Shown here piece by piece: positions 1-9,394 of a DNA stretch of 64,000 nt. Source of the stretch: Streptomyces zagrosensis (GTDB lineage Bacteria > Actinomycetota > Actinomycetes > Streptomycetales > Streptomycetaceae); the NCBI RefSeq assembly GCF_014203645.1, contig NZ_JACHJL010000003.1, positions 124,001 through 188,000 of the forward strand. The letters run 5' to 3'. Below the pieces are notes generated by a model that was not told the origin of the DNA, made no database searches, and saw nothing but the letters and a program-made list of their open reading frames with translations. The translations under genes and the position numbers were made by a program. Every line of letters starts with the position of its first letter. Within the stretch, counting starts at the first letter, position 1.

Positions 1-552
1 GTTTATGGTGTCACGGGTACGGCATGCGCTCCGCGGCACGTCGCCGCCTCGCCCGCCCCGTAGCCGCCGGCCGGTTCACCGGCCTAACTCCGCTGGCCTT
101 ACTTCGCTGGCCTTATTCGGCCGGCTCGCACTCGGCAGGCTCTCACTCCTTGAGTCTCGGGACGCCTTCTTGCCAGCCGCCGGCTCCGCTCTCCACTGGG
201 TGCCTCTGCTGACCCCCTGAGTGGTCCCGGAACCCCCCCCCGCCCTGTGTGATCCCGGGCCCCCGGGGCTCACGGGTCTCAGCGGGCCCTCGGAAGCCCG
301 CGGTCTGTATGGCCTCACCTCTCGCGCACGTCGTCGCGGTCCACCGCCGATGCGTTTCTGGCGCACGTCATCCCAGCCCATGCGGCACTCCCGTCGATCG
401 CGATCCCCGCGGTCGGCGGCTCGCACAGCAAGCGGACCAGGCGAGCCCGGGGCGTTGGCCGGACGCGTACGTAGCAGGTCGGGAGGCTCGAAGCGCCCAC
501 CGCTCGGACGCGCGTTGGTGGCGGACCGGTGCGTCACCGGGAGGGAAGCGCG
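1..552. other. Intergenic stretch with no supported gene
   Basis: I see no convincing gene here. The open frames on both strands are rich in Arg, Pro and Ser, have no recognisable domain and overlap each other, as expected by chance at this GC content. Positions 90-150 contain short imperfect repeats built from variants of CTGGCCTTA and GGCTCGCACTC. The last 15 bases carry the likely ribosome binding site (GGGAGGGAAG) of the exporter that follows. Confidence 0.6.
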
Positions 553-2187
553 ATGACACCGGGCCATCGGTGGTGGACGGCCAGGCGGCCGGATGGTGAA
601 GAACTGGACGACGGCGAAGGTGAGCGCGCGGGCGCGGGAGGAGCGCGAGGTGCCGCGTATCCGGCGCGTCGGTGGGTGCTCGTCTCGGTGGCCCTCGCGG
701 TCTTCTGCGTACAGCTGGACGCGTTTGCGCTGAACCTGGCGCTGCCTCGGATCGGCGCTGACCTAGGGGCCGACCTAGGGGCCGACCTAGGGGCCGATCT
801 AGGGGCCGGTCTCGGGGCCGGAACAGCAACCGGTACGGATGGCACGCGGTGGGTGGTGAGCGGCTATCTGTTGGCGGCGGGCTCGCTGATGATGGGGGCC
901 GGGCGGCTGGGCGATCTGCTGGGGCGGCGGCGGATGGTGCTGCTTGGTCTCGCGTTGTTCGCGGTGGCGTCGGCGGGGTGCGCGCTCGCGCTCACGTTGC
1001 CGATGCTCGTGGCGGCCCGGGTGGCGCAGGGCGCCGGTGGTGCGCTGCTCATGCCGTGCGCCCTGGCGTGGCTGACCAGCGCCTATCCGGCGGAGTTGCG
1101 CGGGCGCGCCACGGGGTGGGCTCTTGGCCTCGGTGGCGTCGCCACGGCGTGCGGCCCGTTCGTGGGCGGAGCCCTGACGCAGGCCGTGTCATGGCGGGCG
1201 ATCTTCTGGCTCAATGTGCCGCTGGCCGGATGTGCTGCTCTCGCCGCGCTGGCCGCGCCCGGCGGGAGCAGCGGCGGAGGCGGAAGAGGCGTACGCCACC
1301 GTAGGAGCTGGCGAGGTGGGTGGGGCCGATGGGGCCGGCAGAGACAGCGGGGCAGCCGGTCCGGCCGGGGTCCGCACGACCGCCGGGCCAGCCGAGACCT
1401 GCCAGGCCGCCGGGGCGGTGTTGGCCCGCGGGGGCGGCTGGACTGGCCCGGGCTGGTGACGGGTACTACCGCGCTCGCCGGGTTAGCGCTGCTCGCCGAC
1501 CGGGGCCAGGCATGGGGGTGGCTGTCGGGCGCGAGTGTGGCGACGCTCGTGGGGTGCGGGGCGGCGCTGGCCGCCTTCGTACGGAGGGAGTACACGGCCC
1601 TGGACCCGCTGGTGGACCTGGCGCTGTTCCGTAACGGTCGCTATGTGGCGCTGACTGGTTCCGGGGCGGTGGCCAACGCCGCGACGGTGGTGTTTCTCTT
1701 TGTCGTCCCGCTGACGTTGCAGGGGCCGTGGGGGCTGTCGGCGGGGGCGGCGGGCGGTGCGTTCCTCGCTCCCGCGACGGCGATGGCGGTGGCGGGTGTG
1801 GTCGCGGGGCGGGTACGGCCGCCGCTGGCGGTTGCGGTCATGGCCGGGTGCCTGGCCGCGGGGGCGGTGACGCTCTGCGCGGTGGCGGTGGCCGGCACCC
1901 TGCCGCTGTACCTGCTCGCGGCCACGGCCACCGGCGCGACCCTGGGCCTGGCCAACGCGTTGACGCTCACCGCCACCCAGGCGGTCATTCATCCCGACCG
2001 AGCGGGCGAAGCGTCCGGGATCACCAAGACGGTGATCACCGTGGCGGCGGGCGTCGGCGTGGTGCTGGCCGGCCCGGCGGCAAGCCAGGCGGCGGCGGAT
2101 CGGGCCCTGTTGTTGGCGGCGGTGGCCTGCGGAGTGGCCTGTGGCGTGTTGTTGGCCTGGCGCTGTGTCCTGCCCAACCGCGGCTAG
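553..2187 (+). CDS. MFS drug-efflux transporter (DHA2/EmrB-QacA type)
   Basis: Probable proton-driven multidrug exporter in the cytoplasmic membrane. The start is placed at ATG 553, five bases after GGGAGGGAAG; a GTG at 529 is also in frame. Hydrophobic segments follow the 14-helix pattern. The first helix ends in a QLDAFALNLALPRIGADLG motif. The loop between helices 2 and 3 has GRLGDLLGRRR, and helix 5 carries the GGVATACGPFVGGALTQ antiporter motif. Two oddities stand out. A 12-bp tandem repeat inserts DLGA units just after helix 1. The cytoplasmic linker at about nt 1260-1440 reads as an Arg/Gly-rich stretch with AGA codons, while the next frame there reads as ordinary Ala/Glu-rich protein, so two compensating frameshifts are possible. 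The function class is firm; the substrate is unknown. Confidence 0.85.
   Translation: MTPGHRWWTARRPDGEELDDGEGERAGAGGARGAAYPARRWVLVSVALAVFCVQLDAFALNLALPRIGADLGADLGADLGADLGAGLGAGTATGTDGTRWVVSGYLLAAGSLMMGAGRLGDLLGRRRMVLLGLALFAVASAGCALALTLPMLVAARVAQGAGGALLMPCALAWLTSAYPAELRGRATGWALGLGGVATACGPFVGGALTQAVSWRAIFWLNVPLAGCAALAALAAPGGSSGGGGRGVRHRRSWRGGWGRWGRQRQRGSRSGRGPHDRRASRDLPGRRGGVGPRGRLDWPGLVTGTTALAGLALLADRGQAWGWLSGASVATLVGCGAALAAFVRREYTALDPLVDLALFRNGRYVALTGSGAVANAATVVFLFVVPLTLQGPWGLSAGAAGGAFLAPATAMAVAGVVAGRVRPPLAVAVMAGCLAAGAVTLCAVAVAGTLPLYLLAATATGATLGLANALTLTATQAVIHPDRAGEASGITKTVITVAAGVGVVLAGPAASQAAADRALLLAAVACGVACGVLLAWRCVLPNRG
761..822 (+). repeat. In-frame 12-bp minisatellite in the MFS gene
   Basis: Four to five copies of GACCTAGGGGCC and close variants encode repeated Asp-Leu-Gly-Ala. 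They lie in the extracellular loop after the first transmembrane helix. Because the unit is a multiple of three, copy-number changes keep the frame. Confidence 0.85.
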
Positions 2188-2333
2188 TAACGCCGCGGCT
2201 AGCGTCGCCGCGAGGCCGCGTCCCGCCTGCGGGGCGAGCGGGGCGATGGAGGGAGTGCCTCGCTCCGCCCTGCGACGTAACGTGCCCTCATCGCTGAAAC
2301 CGTTACTGCGGCACAGTGACTATTACTGCGTGA

Positions 2334-2597
2334 CGCTCACCGCGGGAGGGTGACTTCGCTGCGAGGGGCCAGCTGGTCGTCCTCGGGCAGGCCGCCGTCA
2401 TCGACCGGCTCGGGACGGAGCCGGCCCATCGGCGCCGCGGCCTGGGCGACTTCGTGATGCGTACCCTCATCGACGACGCGGTAGCGCAGGGCGCGACCCT
2501 CGGCGTCCTGGGCGCAACCGATGACGGGCGCGCGCTGTACCAGACGCTGGGCTGGAAGCGGCACGCCCCGCTCGCGGCGTGCGTCTACCGCCCGTAG
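2334..2597 (+). pseudogene. GNAT acetyltransferase, C-terminal remnant
   Basis: The frame ending at TAG 2595-2597 encodes a clear C-terminal GNAT fragment. It includes the acetyl-CoA-binding motif A (DRLGTEPAHRRRGLGDFVMRTL, in pieces R-R-R-G-L-G) and the closing GRALYQTLGWKRHAP segment. A stop at 2331-2333 closes the frame upstream, and no plausible start lies before the conserved core. The N-terminal half of a normal acetyltransferase (150 residues or more) is absent. It is therefore read as a truncated gene left after a deletion. An annotator calling short ORFs would probably miss it. Confidence 0.7.
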
Positions 2598-2790
2598 CCC
2601 GGCCGTTGAGCCTGTGGTCTCGCCTGTTTGGCGGCGATGGGCTGGCAGTGAAGACGTCCGCTGGGCGGCGTCGAGCCCCCGCAGGTTCGCCTTACGCGGG
2701 AAGTCCGGCCCCTGGCCTCTGTTCCGGCCCTGCCCCTTGCCACGGCCCCTGTCCCTGGGCGATCAAGCCCGTGACCTCGGGCAAGCGGAA

Positions 2791-2823
2791 GCCCCGCCGG
2801 TTGCGAGAGGCAACCGGCGGGGC
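2791..2823. terminator. Strong hairpin terminator
   Basis: Fourteen-base arms GCCCCGCCGGTTGC and GCAACCGGCGGGGC enclose a 5-nt loop. The hairpin sits between the GNAT remnant and the end of the minus-strand SH3 gene, so it could act in both directions. Just after it (2837-2881) the motif CTGGCTGCCA-GATCA is repeated. Confidence 0.75.
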
Positions 2824-2907
2824 GTCCTGGCCGGGGTGACTGGCTGCCACGATCACTGGCTGGCTGCCAGGATCACTGGCTGGAGAGCGCTGCTAGACCA
2901 GTGGGGG

Positions 2908-3324
2908 TCAGCCCACGGCGTTGCTCGGAGTGCGGAACTTCTTCGGGAAGACCTGGTCGCAATTTTTGACGGTGCCTGTGGCATCCGACCACTTGCCGGT
3001 CACCCACTGCTCCTTGCCGCGGAGCTTGTACCAGACGACGTCGCTCTCGATGTTCTGGGCGCGGACCTTACAGTCGATTCCGAACTGCGCCTTGTTGCTG
3101 AGCACGCCGACCGGGCTGGAGTCGATGCTCGGGTACATCCGCACGACGAGCTCCTTGCCGCTGATGGTGTTGACCGTCCCGTACGGCTTCGCCGGGGCCG
3201 CGGCCTTGGCCGGGCTCGCGGCCTGGGCCGACGTCGCACTCATCCCGAATGCCACACCGCCCGCCGCCACGCCGAGGGCCAGGGCTGCTGCCGTCGCACG
3301 TGCGCGGCGCGTCCTTGTGGTCAT
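2908..3324 (-). CDS. Secreted SH3-like domain protein
   Basis: A 138-residue exported protein. The N-terminus is a classical signal peptide: a basic MTTRTRRARA stretch, a hydrophobic Ala/Leu/Gly core and probable cleavage after SAQA. The mature part resembles a bacterial SH3 fold, with VVRMYPSIDSSPVGVL, a stretch with two cysteines (IDCKV and KNCDQ) likely to form a disulfide, and a closing WVTGKWSD. Such domains often bind peptidoglycan or stabilise secreted proteins. The start at ATG 3324 is preceded by AAGGAG. The gene is monocistronic, with the hairpin at 2791-2823 downstream. The family is moderately sure; the role is unknown. Confidence 0.75.
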   Translation of the reverse strand: MTTRTRRARATAAALALGVAAGGVAFGMSATSAQAASPAKAAAPAKPYGTVNTISGKELVVRMYPSIDSSPVGVLSNKAQFGIDCKVRAQNIESDVVWYKLRGKEQWVTGKWSDATGTVKNCDQVFPKKFRTPSNAVG

Positions 3325-3558
3325 CTCACTCAACTCCTTATGTCGCGTGCCCGGCCCGGTGGGCGCTGGGGCACAAGAGTGGGGATTACATAAGCGAGGA
3401 CGCGACGACTTGGGGGAAAGGTTCTGGTATGTCCAGATTTTTTTGTATTTTTCTCTCCGAAGTCGAGTACGACCGGGAACGACAAGCACGGGCCCGCCGG
3501 GGGAGCCTCCCCAACGGACCCGCGTGCGGTGCTCTGGCCTTCGCTCGTGACGCCCGGC

Positions 3559-3583
3559 CGCAGCGGGCGCGCCGCCCGCTGCG
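3559..3583. terminator. Terminator after the metallo-hydrolase operon
   Basis: Arms CGCAGCGGGC and GCCCGCTGCG are separated by 5 nt. They lie about 50 bp beyond the stop of the minus-strand metallo-hydrolase and before the SH3 gene promoter region. Confidence 0.65.
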
Positions 3584-3632
3584 GCGACACGGGTCCGCTC
3601 AGCCGGCGTGCGCCTGCCCCGCGCGGTGCGGC

Positions 3633-4307
3633 TCAGTGGCCGCGCGCTAGCCACTCCTCCAGGTGCGGGGCCTCCGCGCCGATCGTCGTGGAGTCGCCGT
3701 GGCCGGTCCGTACCACCGTCTCGGGCGGCAGCGTGAGGAGCCGGTCGCGGATCGAGGCGATGATCGTCGGGAACGAGGAGTACGAGCGGCCGGTGGCGCC
3801 GGGCCCGCCCTGGAACAGGGTGTCGCCCGAGAACAGCGTCCCCACGCCCGGCACCCCGTCCTCGTCCGGTGCCCCCGCCGTCAGCGTCGGCGCGTACAGA
3901 CAGACCGCGCCCGGCGAGTGCCCGGGGGTGTGCAGCACCCGCAGCTGCGTACCGGCGACGGTGAGTACGTCGCCCTCGGCGAGTTGGCCGTCCGGCGCGC
4001 GGTCTGGGTGCCGCATCCGCCACAGTGCCTCGTCCTCCGAGTGCAGCAGGATGGGCGCGCCTGTGGCGTCGGCGACCTCGGGCGCGGCGTCGATGTGGTC
4101 GTCGTGGCCGTGCGTGCACACGATGCCGAGCAACCGCCGGTCACCGATCGCCGCGAGGATGGCGTGCGCGTCGTGCGCGGCGTCGATGACGAACACCTCG
4201 CTGTCGTCGCCGACCAGCCAGACGTTGTTATCCACCTCCCAGACGCCGCCGTCCAACGAGAACGTGCCGGAGGTGACCAGGTGATCGATACGGGCGTACG
4301 CGGTCAC
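3633..4307 (-). CDS. Metallo-beta-lactamase fold hydrolase (mycothiol-linked)
   Basis: A 224-residue zinc hydrolase of the glyoxalase II-like branch. Visible metal ligands are THGHDDHID (HxHxDH), the HTPGH motif, FSGDTLF and the late TGHG. Its ATG overlaps the stop of the upstream dehydrogenase by 4 nt (ATGA), so the two are translationally coupled. In actinobacteria this neighbour is usually found with mycothiol-dependent formaldehyde dehydrogenase. By analogy with S-formylglutathione hydrolase or glyoxalase II, it probably hydrolyses the S-formyl-mycothiol thioester or a related adduct, which would complete the detoxification. The domain is certain; the exact substrate is inferred from context. 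Confidence 0.85.
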   Translation of the reverse strand: MTAYARIDHLVTSGTFSLDGGVWEVDNNVWLVGDDSEVFVIDAAHDAHAILAAIGDRRLLGIVCTHGHDDHIDAAPEVADATGAPILLHSEDEALWRMRHPDRAPDGQLAEGDVLTVAGTQLRVLHTPGHSPGAVCLYAPTLTAGAPDEDGVPGVGTLFSGDTLFQGGPGATGRSYSSFPTIIASIRDRLLTLPPETVVRTGHGDSTTIGAEAPHLEEWLARGH

Positions 4308-5401
4308 AGGATCACCACCGAACGCAGCACCTCGCCGCGATGCATCTTCGCGAACGCTTCCTCAATGCCGTCAAGTTCGATCGTCTCGCTGACGAACGCG
4401 TCGAGGTCGAGCCTCCCCTGCCGGTAGAGGTCGATGAGCATCGGGAAGTCCCGGGACGGCAGGCAGTCGCCGTACCAGGACGACTTGAGGGCGCCGCCGC
4501 GGCCGAACACGTCAAGGAGCGGCAACTCCAGCTTCATCTCCGGGGTGGGCACGCCGACCAGCACGACGGTGCCGGCCAGGTCGCGCGCGTAGAACGCCTG
4601 TTGGTACGTCTCCGGGCGGCCGACCGCGTCAATGACGACATCAGCGCCGTTGCCGTCCGTAAGACCGCGCACGCTCTCCACGACGTCCGCCGTCCGACCG
4701 TTGATGGTGTGCGTGGCGCCCAGCGTGCGGGCCTGCTTCAGCTTGCGGTCGTCCAGGTCCACCGCGATGATCTTCGCGGCCCCGGCCAGTTGCGCGCCCG
4801 CGACGGCCGCCATTCCGACACCGCCACAGCCGATGACGGCAACCGAGTCGCCCCGGCCGACGTTGCCGGTGTTGATGGCGGCGCCGAGGCCCGCCATGAC
4901 GCCACAGCCGAGCAGTCCCGCGGCGGCCGGCGAGGCGGTCGGGTCCACCTTGGTGCACTGGCCCGCCGCGACCAGCGTCTTCTCGGCGAACGCCCCGATG
5001 CCGAGCGCGGGCGTCAGCTCGACACCGGCCGCTGGGCCCTCGCCGATGGTCATCTTCTGCGTGGCGTTGTGCGTGGCGAAGCAGTACCACGGGCGGCCCC
5101 GCTTGCAGGCCCGACACTGGCCGCACACCGCTCGCCAGTTGAGGATGACGAAGTCGCCGGGCGCCACGTCGGTGACCCCGTCGCCGACCGACTCCACTAC
5201 CCCGGCCGCCTCGTGCCCGAGGAGGAAGGGGAAGTCGTCGTTGATGCCGCCCTCGCGGTAGTGCAGGTCCGTATGGCACACCCCGCACGCCTGGACCTGT
5301 ACGACTGCCTCCCCCGGCCCCGGGTCGGGCACCACAATGGTCTCCACCCGGACCGGTTGGCCCTTGCCCGGGGCCACGACGCCGCGCACCTGCTGTGCCA
5401 T
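4304..5401 (-). CDS. mscR: S-(hydroxymethyl)mycothiol dehydrogenase
   Basis: A 365-residue zinc-dependent medium-chain alcohol dehydrogenase that oxidises S-hydroxymethyl-mycothiol with NAD+. This removes formaldehyde and also fits S-nitrosomycothiol reduction. Catalytic zinc ligands are in [15 protein letters not shown] and the [12 protein letters not shown] segment. Structural zinc cysteines are in the [15 protein letters not shown] run. The Rossmann motif is CGGVGMAAV, followed by an acidic VDLDDRK that selects NAD. Length and the NATQKMT segment fit the mycothiol-dependent class. It is first in a two-gene operon with the MBL hydrolase and overlaps it by 4 nt. The symbol adhE2 is also used for this enzyme. 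Confidence 0.92.
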   Translation of the reverse strand: MAQQVRGVVAPGKGQPVRVETIVVPDPGPGEAVVQVQACGVCHTDLHYREGGINDDFPFLLGHEAAGVVESVGDGVTDVAPGDFVILNWRAVCGQCRACKRGRPWYCFATHNATQKMTIGEGPAAGVELTPALGIGAFAEKTLVAAGQCTKVDPTASPAAAGLLGCGVMAGLGAAINTGNVGRGDSVAVIGCGGVGMAAVAGAQLAGAAKIIAVDLDDRKLKQARTLGATHTINGRTADVVESVRGLTDGNGADVVIDAVGRPETYQQAFYARDLAGTVVLVGVPTPEMKLELPLLDVFGRGGALKSSWYGDCLPSRDFPMLIDLYRQGRLDLDAFVSETIELDGIEEAFAKMHRGEVLRSVVIL

Positions 5402-5542
5402 GCGAGCTACCTCTCTCTACGTATCGCGCCTGCCCGGTTCCACCTCCGCGCTGCGCGGCCTCCACTCTCGTACCTGGGGCCCCCACCGTCCAACCGACGC
5501 GGCCCACGACCTGCGCCGGGACCGGCCTGGCAGGGGCGGGGC

Positions 5543-6031
5543 TCAGGGCGGCGCGTCGTCGCGCACCCGGCCTGGTGAATCGCCGGTCGCGTCGCCAATC
5601 GAGTCGCCGGTTGCGACGTCGGCCGCGTCGTCCGTTGATTCGTTGGCCGATTCGGCCGTGGGGCAGTCGGTCGCGGTGCAGCCGGCCGTTGCGCAGTCGT
5701 CCATCGGGTACGTGGTCAGCCGCTCACCTCGGCAGGCGGCGATGCGTAGGGCCCGATCCGACGACTGCACGAGTTCGTCCACGGCGAAACGAAGCTGATC
5801 CACCGATGGGGTGCCGCGCAGCATCGTCCTGGCGTCCTCGGCCACCGACGCCACCTGATCGAGCGCGCCGTCCTCCATGGTCTGCATGAGGCAGGCCAAG
5901 GCCCCTCGCTCATCGTCACTGGCCAAATAGCACGAATGGCCATGAGGCCCCACGTACCGCCTAGGGTGCTGCCACGCTGTGTTTCCCAACAGGGCAGCCA
6001 CTCCCTGCCTCTGCTCGCCTTCATGGCTCAC
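5543..6031 (-). CDS. Hypothetical protein, helical, acidic tail
   Basis: I do not recognise this protein. The frame is open further upstream, but that part is Arg/Pro/Trp-rich and looks non-coding, so a GTG start at 6031 (VSHEGEQRQG) is preferred; 162 residues result. The middle is plausible helical protein (SDDERGALACLMQTMEDGALDQVASVAEDARTML in pieces). The C-terminus is a low-complexity run of Asp, Ala, Thr and Gly encoded by imperfect repeats. It lies downstream of terD on the same strand, separated by a terminator. The start and even the existence of the gene are uncertain. Confidence 0.45.
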   Translation of the reverse strand: MSHEGEQRQGVAALLGNTAWQHPRRYVGPHGHSCYLASDDERGALACLMQTMEDGALDQVASVAEDARTMLRGTPSVDQLRFAVDELVQSSDRALRIAACRGERLTTYPMDDCATAGCTATDCPTAESANESTDDAADVATGDSIGDATGDSPGRVRDDAPP

Positions 6032-6183
6032 GGGCCGCGCCCTCTCATCCCGGGAAGTCCGCACACACCAAGGCAGTTGCCCATATCCCGACGAGGACCG
6101 CAACCACCAGGGTGGCCACCCGGGCACGGGGAGTGGCACTCCGGGCCCTACATACCGGTGCCTTTCCGGCCATCTGACGGCGG

Positions 6184-6209
6184 AAGCCCCCGGATCGCTC
6201 CGGGGGCTT
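6184..6209. terminator. Terminator after terD
   Basis: AAGCCCCCGGA and TCCGGGGGCTT form an 11-bp stem with a 4-nt loop, followed by C/T-rich sequence. It lies 68 bp downstream of the minus-strand terD stop. Confidence 0.8.
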
Positions 6210-6276
6210 CTCACTTCATACGGTTCAGGCCACTTGCGCAGCCATGGACTCGTACGGCATAGGCAGCGACGCGTAC

Positions 6277-6852
6277 TTAGACGGTGACGCCGAAGTCCTG
6301 CGCGATGCCCGTGAGGCCGGACGCGTAGCCCTGGCCCACGGCGCGGAACTTCCACTCGGCGCCGTTGCGGTAGAGCTCACCGAAGACCATGGCGGTCTCG
6401 GTCGCGGCGTCCTCGCTCAGGTCGTAGCGGGCGAGCTCGGTGCCGCCAGCCTGGTTGAGGATGCGGATGTACGCGTTACGCACCTGGCCGAAGTTCTGGC
6501 TGCGGCTCTCGGCGTCGTAGATGGAGACCGGGAAGACGATCTTCTCGACGTCGGCGGGCAGGCCCGCCAGGTTGACGTTGATCTGCTCGTCGTCGCCCTC
6601 GCCCTGGCCGGTGACATTGTCACCGGTGTGCACGATCGACTGGTCCGGCGTCGCCTTGTTGTTGAAGAAGACGAAGTGCTGGTCCGAGTAGACCTTGCCG
6701 GCCGGGTTCACAGCGATCGCACTGGCGTCCAGGTCGAAGTCCTGGCCGGTGGTGGTGCGGACGTCCCAGCCGAGGCCGACCGTGACGGCGGTCAGGCCCG
6801 GTGCCTCCTTGGTGAGCGAGACGTTGCCGCCCTTGGACAGGCTTACAGCCAT
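6277..6852 (-). CDS. terD: TerD-family stress protein
   Basis: A 191-residue TerD/CABP-type protein. It has the hallmark N-terminus [20 protein letters not shown], the [17 protein letters not shown] calcium-binding segment, the [18 protein letters not shown] loop and the [18 protein letters not shown]-terminal motif. Acidic residues of the two motifs form the calcium site in characterised members. Ter proteins are linked to tellurite and general stress resistance and, in Streptomyces, to development. It appears to be a single gene with its own terminator. Streptomyces usually carry many paralogues, so the symbol is family-level. Confidence 0.93.
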   Translation of the reverse strand: MAVSLSKGGNVSLTKEAPGLTAVTVGLGWDVRTTTGQDFDLDASAIAVNPAGKVYSDQHFVFFNNKATPDQSIVHTGDNVTGQGEGDDEQINVNLAGLPADVEKIVFPVSIYDAESRSQNFGQVRNAYIRILNQAGGTELARYDLSEDAATETAMVFGELYRNGAEWKFRAVGQGYASGLTGIAQDFGVTV

Positions 6853-7103
6853 GGGGTGTCCCTTTCGTGTACGGGTTGGTGATCGGGCTTCGTGTTGACC
6901 ACGAAGCTACCGTCACCCCTCACAACGCCATGAGGGGACCATGAGGTTCCAGCCCGCTTTACTTTCTTTGCCAAACGCTGGCGGTGTGGAACATGGCCTT
7001 CCGTTCACCGGCGGGGGCGGGCCGTTGCTGGGTGGACGTACGGATCGGCAGTCCGGGCCGAAATGCGGGTGACGGGGGCGCGTCAACGCGGGACCATGGG
7101 GAC

Positions 7104-7532
7104 ATGTCCGGGCCCTATGTCATCCGTGGTTCGGTCTCCTTGCCGGAGGCCGAGCTGATGTGGCGTTTCTCCAGGTCCTCCGGGCCCGGAGGACAGCACG
7201 TCAATACCAGCGACAGCCAGGTGGAGCTGCGGTTCGACCTGGCTGCGACCGAGGCGCTGCCGCCGGTGTGGAAGGAGCGCGCGCTGGAGCGGCTGGCCGC
7301 ACGGCTGGTGAACGGCGTCGTGTCGGTGCGCGCCTCGGAGCACCGCTCCCAGTGGCGTAACCGCGAGACCGCCGCGGTCCGGCTCGCCTCCCTCCTCGCG
7401 GAGGCCACCGCGCCGCCACCCAGGCCCCGGCGACCCACGCGGATTCCTCGGGGCATCAACGAACGGCGGCTGCGCCAGAAGAAGCAGCGCAGCGATACGA
7501 AGCGCGGCCGTTCCGGGGACGGCTGGCAGTGA
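7104..7532 (+). CDS. arfB: Alternative ribosome-rescue factor ArfB (peptidyl-tRNA hydrolase)
   Basis: A 142-residue class-I release factor-like protein without codon-recognition domains. The catalytic GGQ loop is present as SSGPGGQHVNTSDSQVELRF. The C-terminal tail is basic (RRLRQKKQRSDTKRGRS), as needed to enter the empty mRNA channel of stalled ribosomes. It hydrolyses peptidyl-tRNA on non-stop ribosomes. The start is set at ATG 7104, because the longer open frame from 6984 adds a non-conserved segment. Confidence 0.92.
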   Translation: MSGPYVIRGSVSLPEAELMWRFSRSSGPGGQHVNTSDSQVELRFDLAATEALPPVWKERALERLAARLVNGVVSVRASEHRSQWRNRETAAVRLASLLAEATAPPPRPRRPTRIPRGINERRLRQKKQRSDTKRGRSGDGWQ

Positions 7533-7589
7533 GCGGGCGCCTCCCGACGACAGGCGGCGGGGCACGGTGGGGTGAGATGCCGGGGGGCG

Positions 7590-8465
7590 TCAGGGAGCCA
7601 CCCACTTCCACCATTGGTTGCGGATGCGCTCATCGCACGGGAGTTGCACGACAAGCCGCTCCACCGCGGCATCTCCCTGCACCGCCAGGCAGACATCGCC
7701 GGTATGGCGATTGCGGATCATAAAACGCCCGCTGCCCTTGTCGCCGAAATCCACGTACCATTCTTGGTCCGACCACTTCTGGCATGCGAACAACCGTGCG
7801 TCCTGGCCGATCCTGCCGGTCACACACTTACCGCGGCTGCCATGAACGTTGCGCAGCGCGTAGCTCGTTCGCGCGCCTGATTCGAAAGCCCAATTCTGAT
7901 CGTTCCAGTTCTGGTCGGGATTCGCGCACGTCGTCGCGATGACCGGTTGCTCGTTGGCCTTGCCGCGCGCGGCTATGCAAGTTGGTTGTACTCATTGCGA
8001 ATTGCCGCTGTTTTACCGCGCAAGGATGCGTCGCGCTGTCCACCCGCCCGGCCGGGCGGCTTGGACGTATGCCACGACGGGCCTTTCGCAGACGGTGCGT
8101 TGGGGGCGCTCGGGGCGTTCGGGGCGTTTGATGGGTCCGATGCGGAGGGCGATGTCTGCCGCTGTACGGGGTCGGGGCGCGGCGTACGGCGAGGAGCCTC
8201 ACCACCACCACCGCGGCGGCGACGGTCGCGAGCAGCAGCCGGCGCTGCTTCGTGCGACCGGCCGGTGATCTTGGCGTCGGAGTGGTAGTCGCTCCAGCTC
8301 GTTTTTCCTGTGTGGTATCGCTCGGCGAGCTCCCGCACCGTACGGCCTTTGCATGAGCTCGCGTAAGAAGGCGGCCAGTTCGTTGGCCTGCGTGGTTCGC
8401 CCCCCGGAGCGCCTTGCGGGCGTCCCGGTTATGCCACCGTCATCCCCCTCATTGTCCGCGGACAA
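7590..8465 (-). pseudogene. HTH / transmembrane / ricin-lectin regulator, multiply frameshifted
   Basis: Four pieces of one protein sit in different minus-strand frames. From TTG 8465 comes an N-terminus with TTQANELAAFLREL. After a shift near 8350 the frame continues TVRELAERYHTGKTSWSDYHSDAKI, a DNA-binding-like segment common in Streptomyces regulators. A third frame near 8210 gives the membrane-spanning ALLATVAAAVVV. A shift near 7990 gives a ricin B-type lectin domain: CIAARGKANEQPV, NPDQNWNDQNWAFE and the closing IRNQWWKWVAP. An intact homologue would be HTH-TM-ricin in one frame. At least three frameshifts, and probably a deletion after the HTH, make this non-functional. The only long open piece is the last 78 residues. 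Confidence 0.75.
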
Positions 8466-8466
8466 T
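8451..8466. promoter_or_regulatory. Perfect 16-bp palindrome over the putative start of the lectin pseudogene
   Basis: ATTGTCCGCGGACAAT is a perfect palindrome, and half of it (TTGTCCGCGG) repeats at 8471-8480. It overlaps the presumed TTG start of the pseudogene and lies about 70 bp upstream of the divergent membrane-protein gene. It looks like an operator, perhaps of the HTH protein itself. No binding protein can be named from sequence. Confidence 0.4.
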
Positions 8467-8534
8467 CCTCTTGTCCGCGGCTCAACAGGCTTCTCCCACC
8501 GTACTGTTGACGTCTCGTCAGGTCATCCTGCACC

Positions 8535-9314
8535 GTGAGTTTCCAGCGCTCCCCAAGCAACCGTGCGGACCTCATGCCGGAAACCGCCGACGCCGCGGAC
8601 GGCTCTGCGGGGGGTTCGGGCGCTCAGGTATCGGAAGACGACCCGAAGGAAGCGCACATGATCGGTGCCGTGGCACGGGGCTTCACGCCCAAGTACGTCT
8701 TCGGGCAGTACCCGGGGTCGATTCAAGCGGCACACGCCCTGCGCGGGGTGATCTTGCTCGCCATCACGGTTTTCGCGGGACGGCTCGCGCTCCCCGACGC
8801 TGATCGGACCATGTGGCATGTCTCGGTCACCGTGGTCATCGTCGCCATCGTGCTGCCGCTGGCCTGCACCGTCCTGGTCATCGCGGCCGGGCAGGATCGC
8901 CGGGGATGGACGATGCGGTGCGCGCTGCGGCCGTTGGGCGCGCTGATTCGCGTCTCGGTGCTGCTCGGCCTGCTCTGGTGGCTCGCCGCGCACCTGGAAT
9001 CCGGCAGCGGCGGTGGGCTGATCCTGCGCTACCTCGGGGCCCTGGCCCTGGCGGTGTGTTGCCTCATCGCCTTGACCCTCGTCTACTTCCACCACTTCAA
9101 CGCGGTGGATGGCCACCCACTTCTCCCCGCGCTGATCGGCCCGTGGCCCGTCGTGGTGCTCGCGTACATGGACGCGGATGGCACGTTCCTGGCCTGGCTG
9201 CCCGCGCTGCTCACCACGGGTGTCTCGCTGTGGGAGATTACCTGGCTGTCCCGGGTCGGCATCACGTTCACCAGCGGTGCCCCCGATCTCGCCAGCGCGC
9301 CCGAGAGCGTTTGA
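8535..9314 (+). CDS. Integral membrane protein, unknown function
   Basis: No family recognised. From GTG 8535 the product is 259 residues; ATG 8574 or 8658 (MIGAVARGF) are alternative starts, because the first 40 residues are low-complexity and hydrophilic. About six hydrophobic stretches are visible, including ALRGVILLAITVFAGRLAL, WHVSVTVVIVAIVLPLACTV, LGALALAVCCLIALTLVYF and the final PALLTTGVSLWEI region. A conserved-looking YFHHFNAVDGHPL loop sits between helices 4 and 5. It is divergent from the lectin pseudogene. Confidence 0.65.
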   Translation: MSFQRSPSNRADLMPETADAADGSAGGSGAQVSEDDPKEAHMIGAVARGFTPKYVFGQYPGSIQAAHALRGVILLAITVFAGRLALPDADRTMWHVSVTVVIVAIVLPLACTVLVIAAGQDRRGWTMRCALRPLGALIRVSVLLGLLWWLAAHLESGSGGGLILRYLGALALAVCCLIALTLVYFHHFNAVDGHPLLPALIGPWPVVVLAYMDADGTFLAWLPALLTTGVSLWEITWLSRVGITFTSGAPDLASAPESV

Positions 9315-9394
9315 TACCGCCGCACTGAGGGGGCCGCGTCGCTGAGAAGTGCGGGAGTGCGGGGGCGTGCGGCGAGGGACGCGGGGCGTGCGGT

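Noticed and set aside
76..567. Minus-strand 163-codon frame at the window start
   Set aside because: Composition is Arg/Pro-rich, there is no ribosome site or motif, and it overlaps equally long frames on the other strand.
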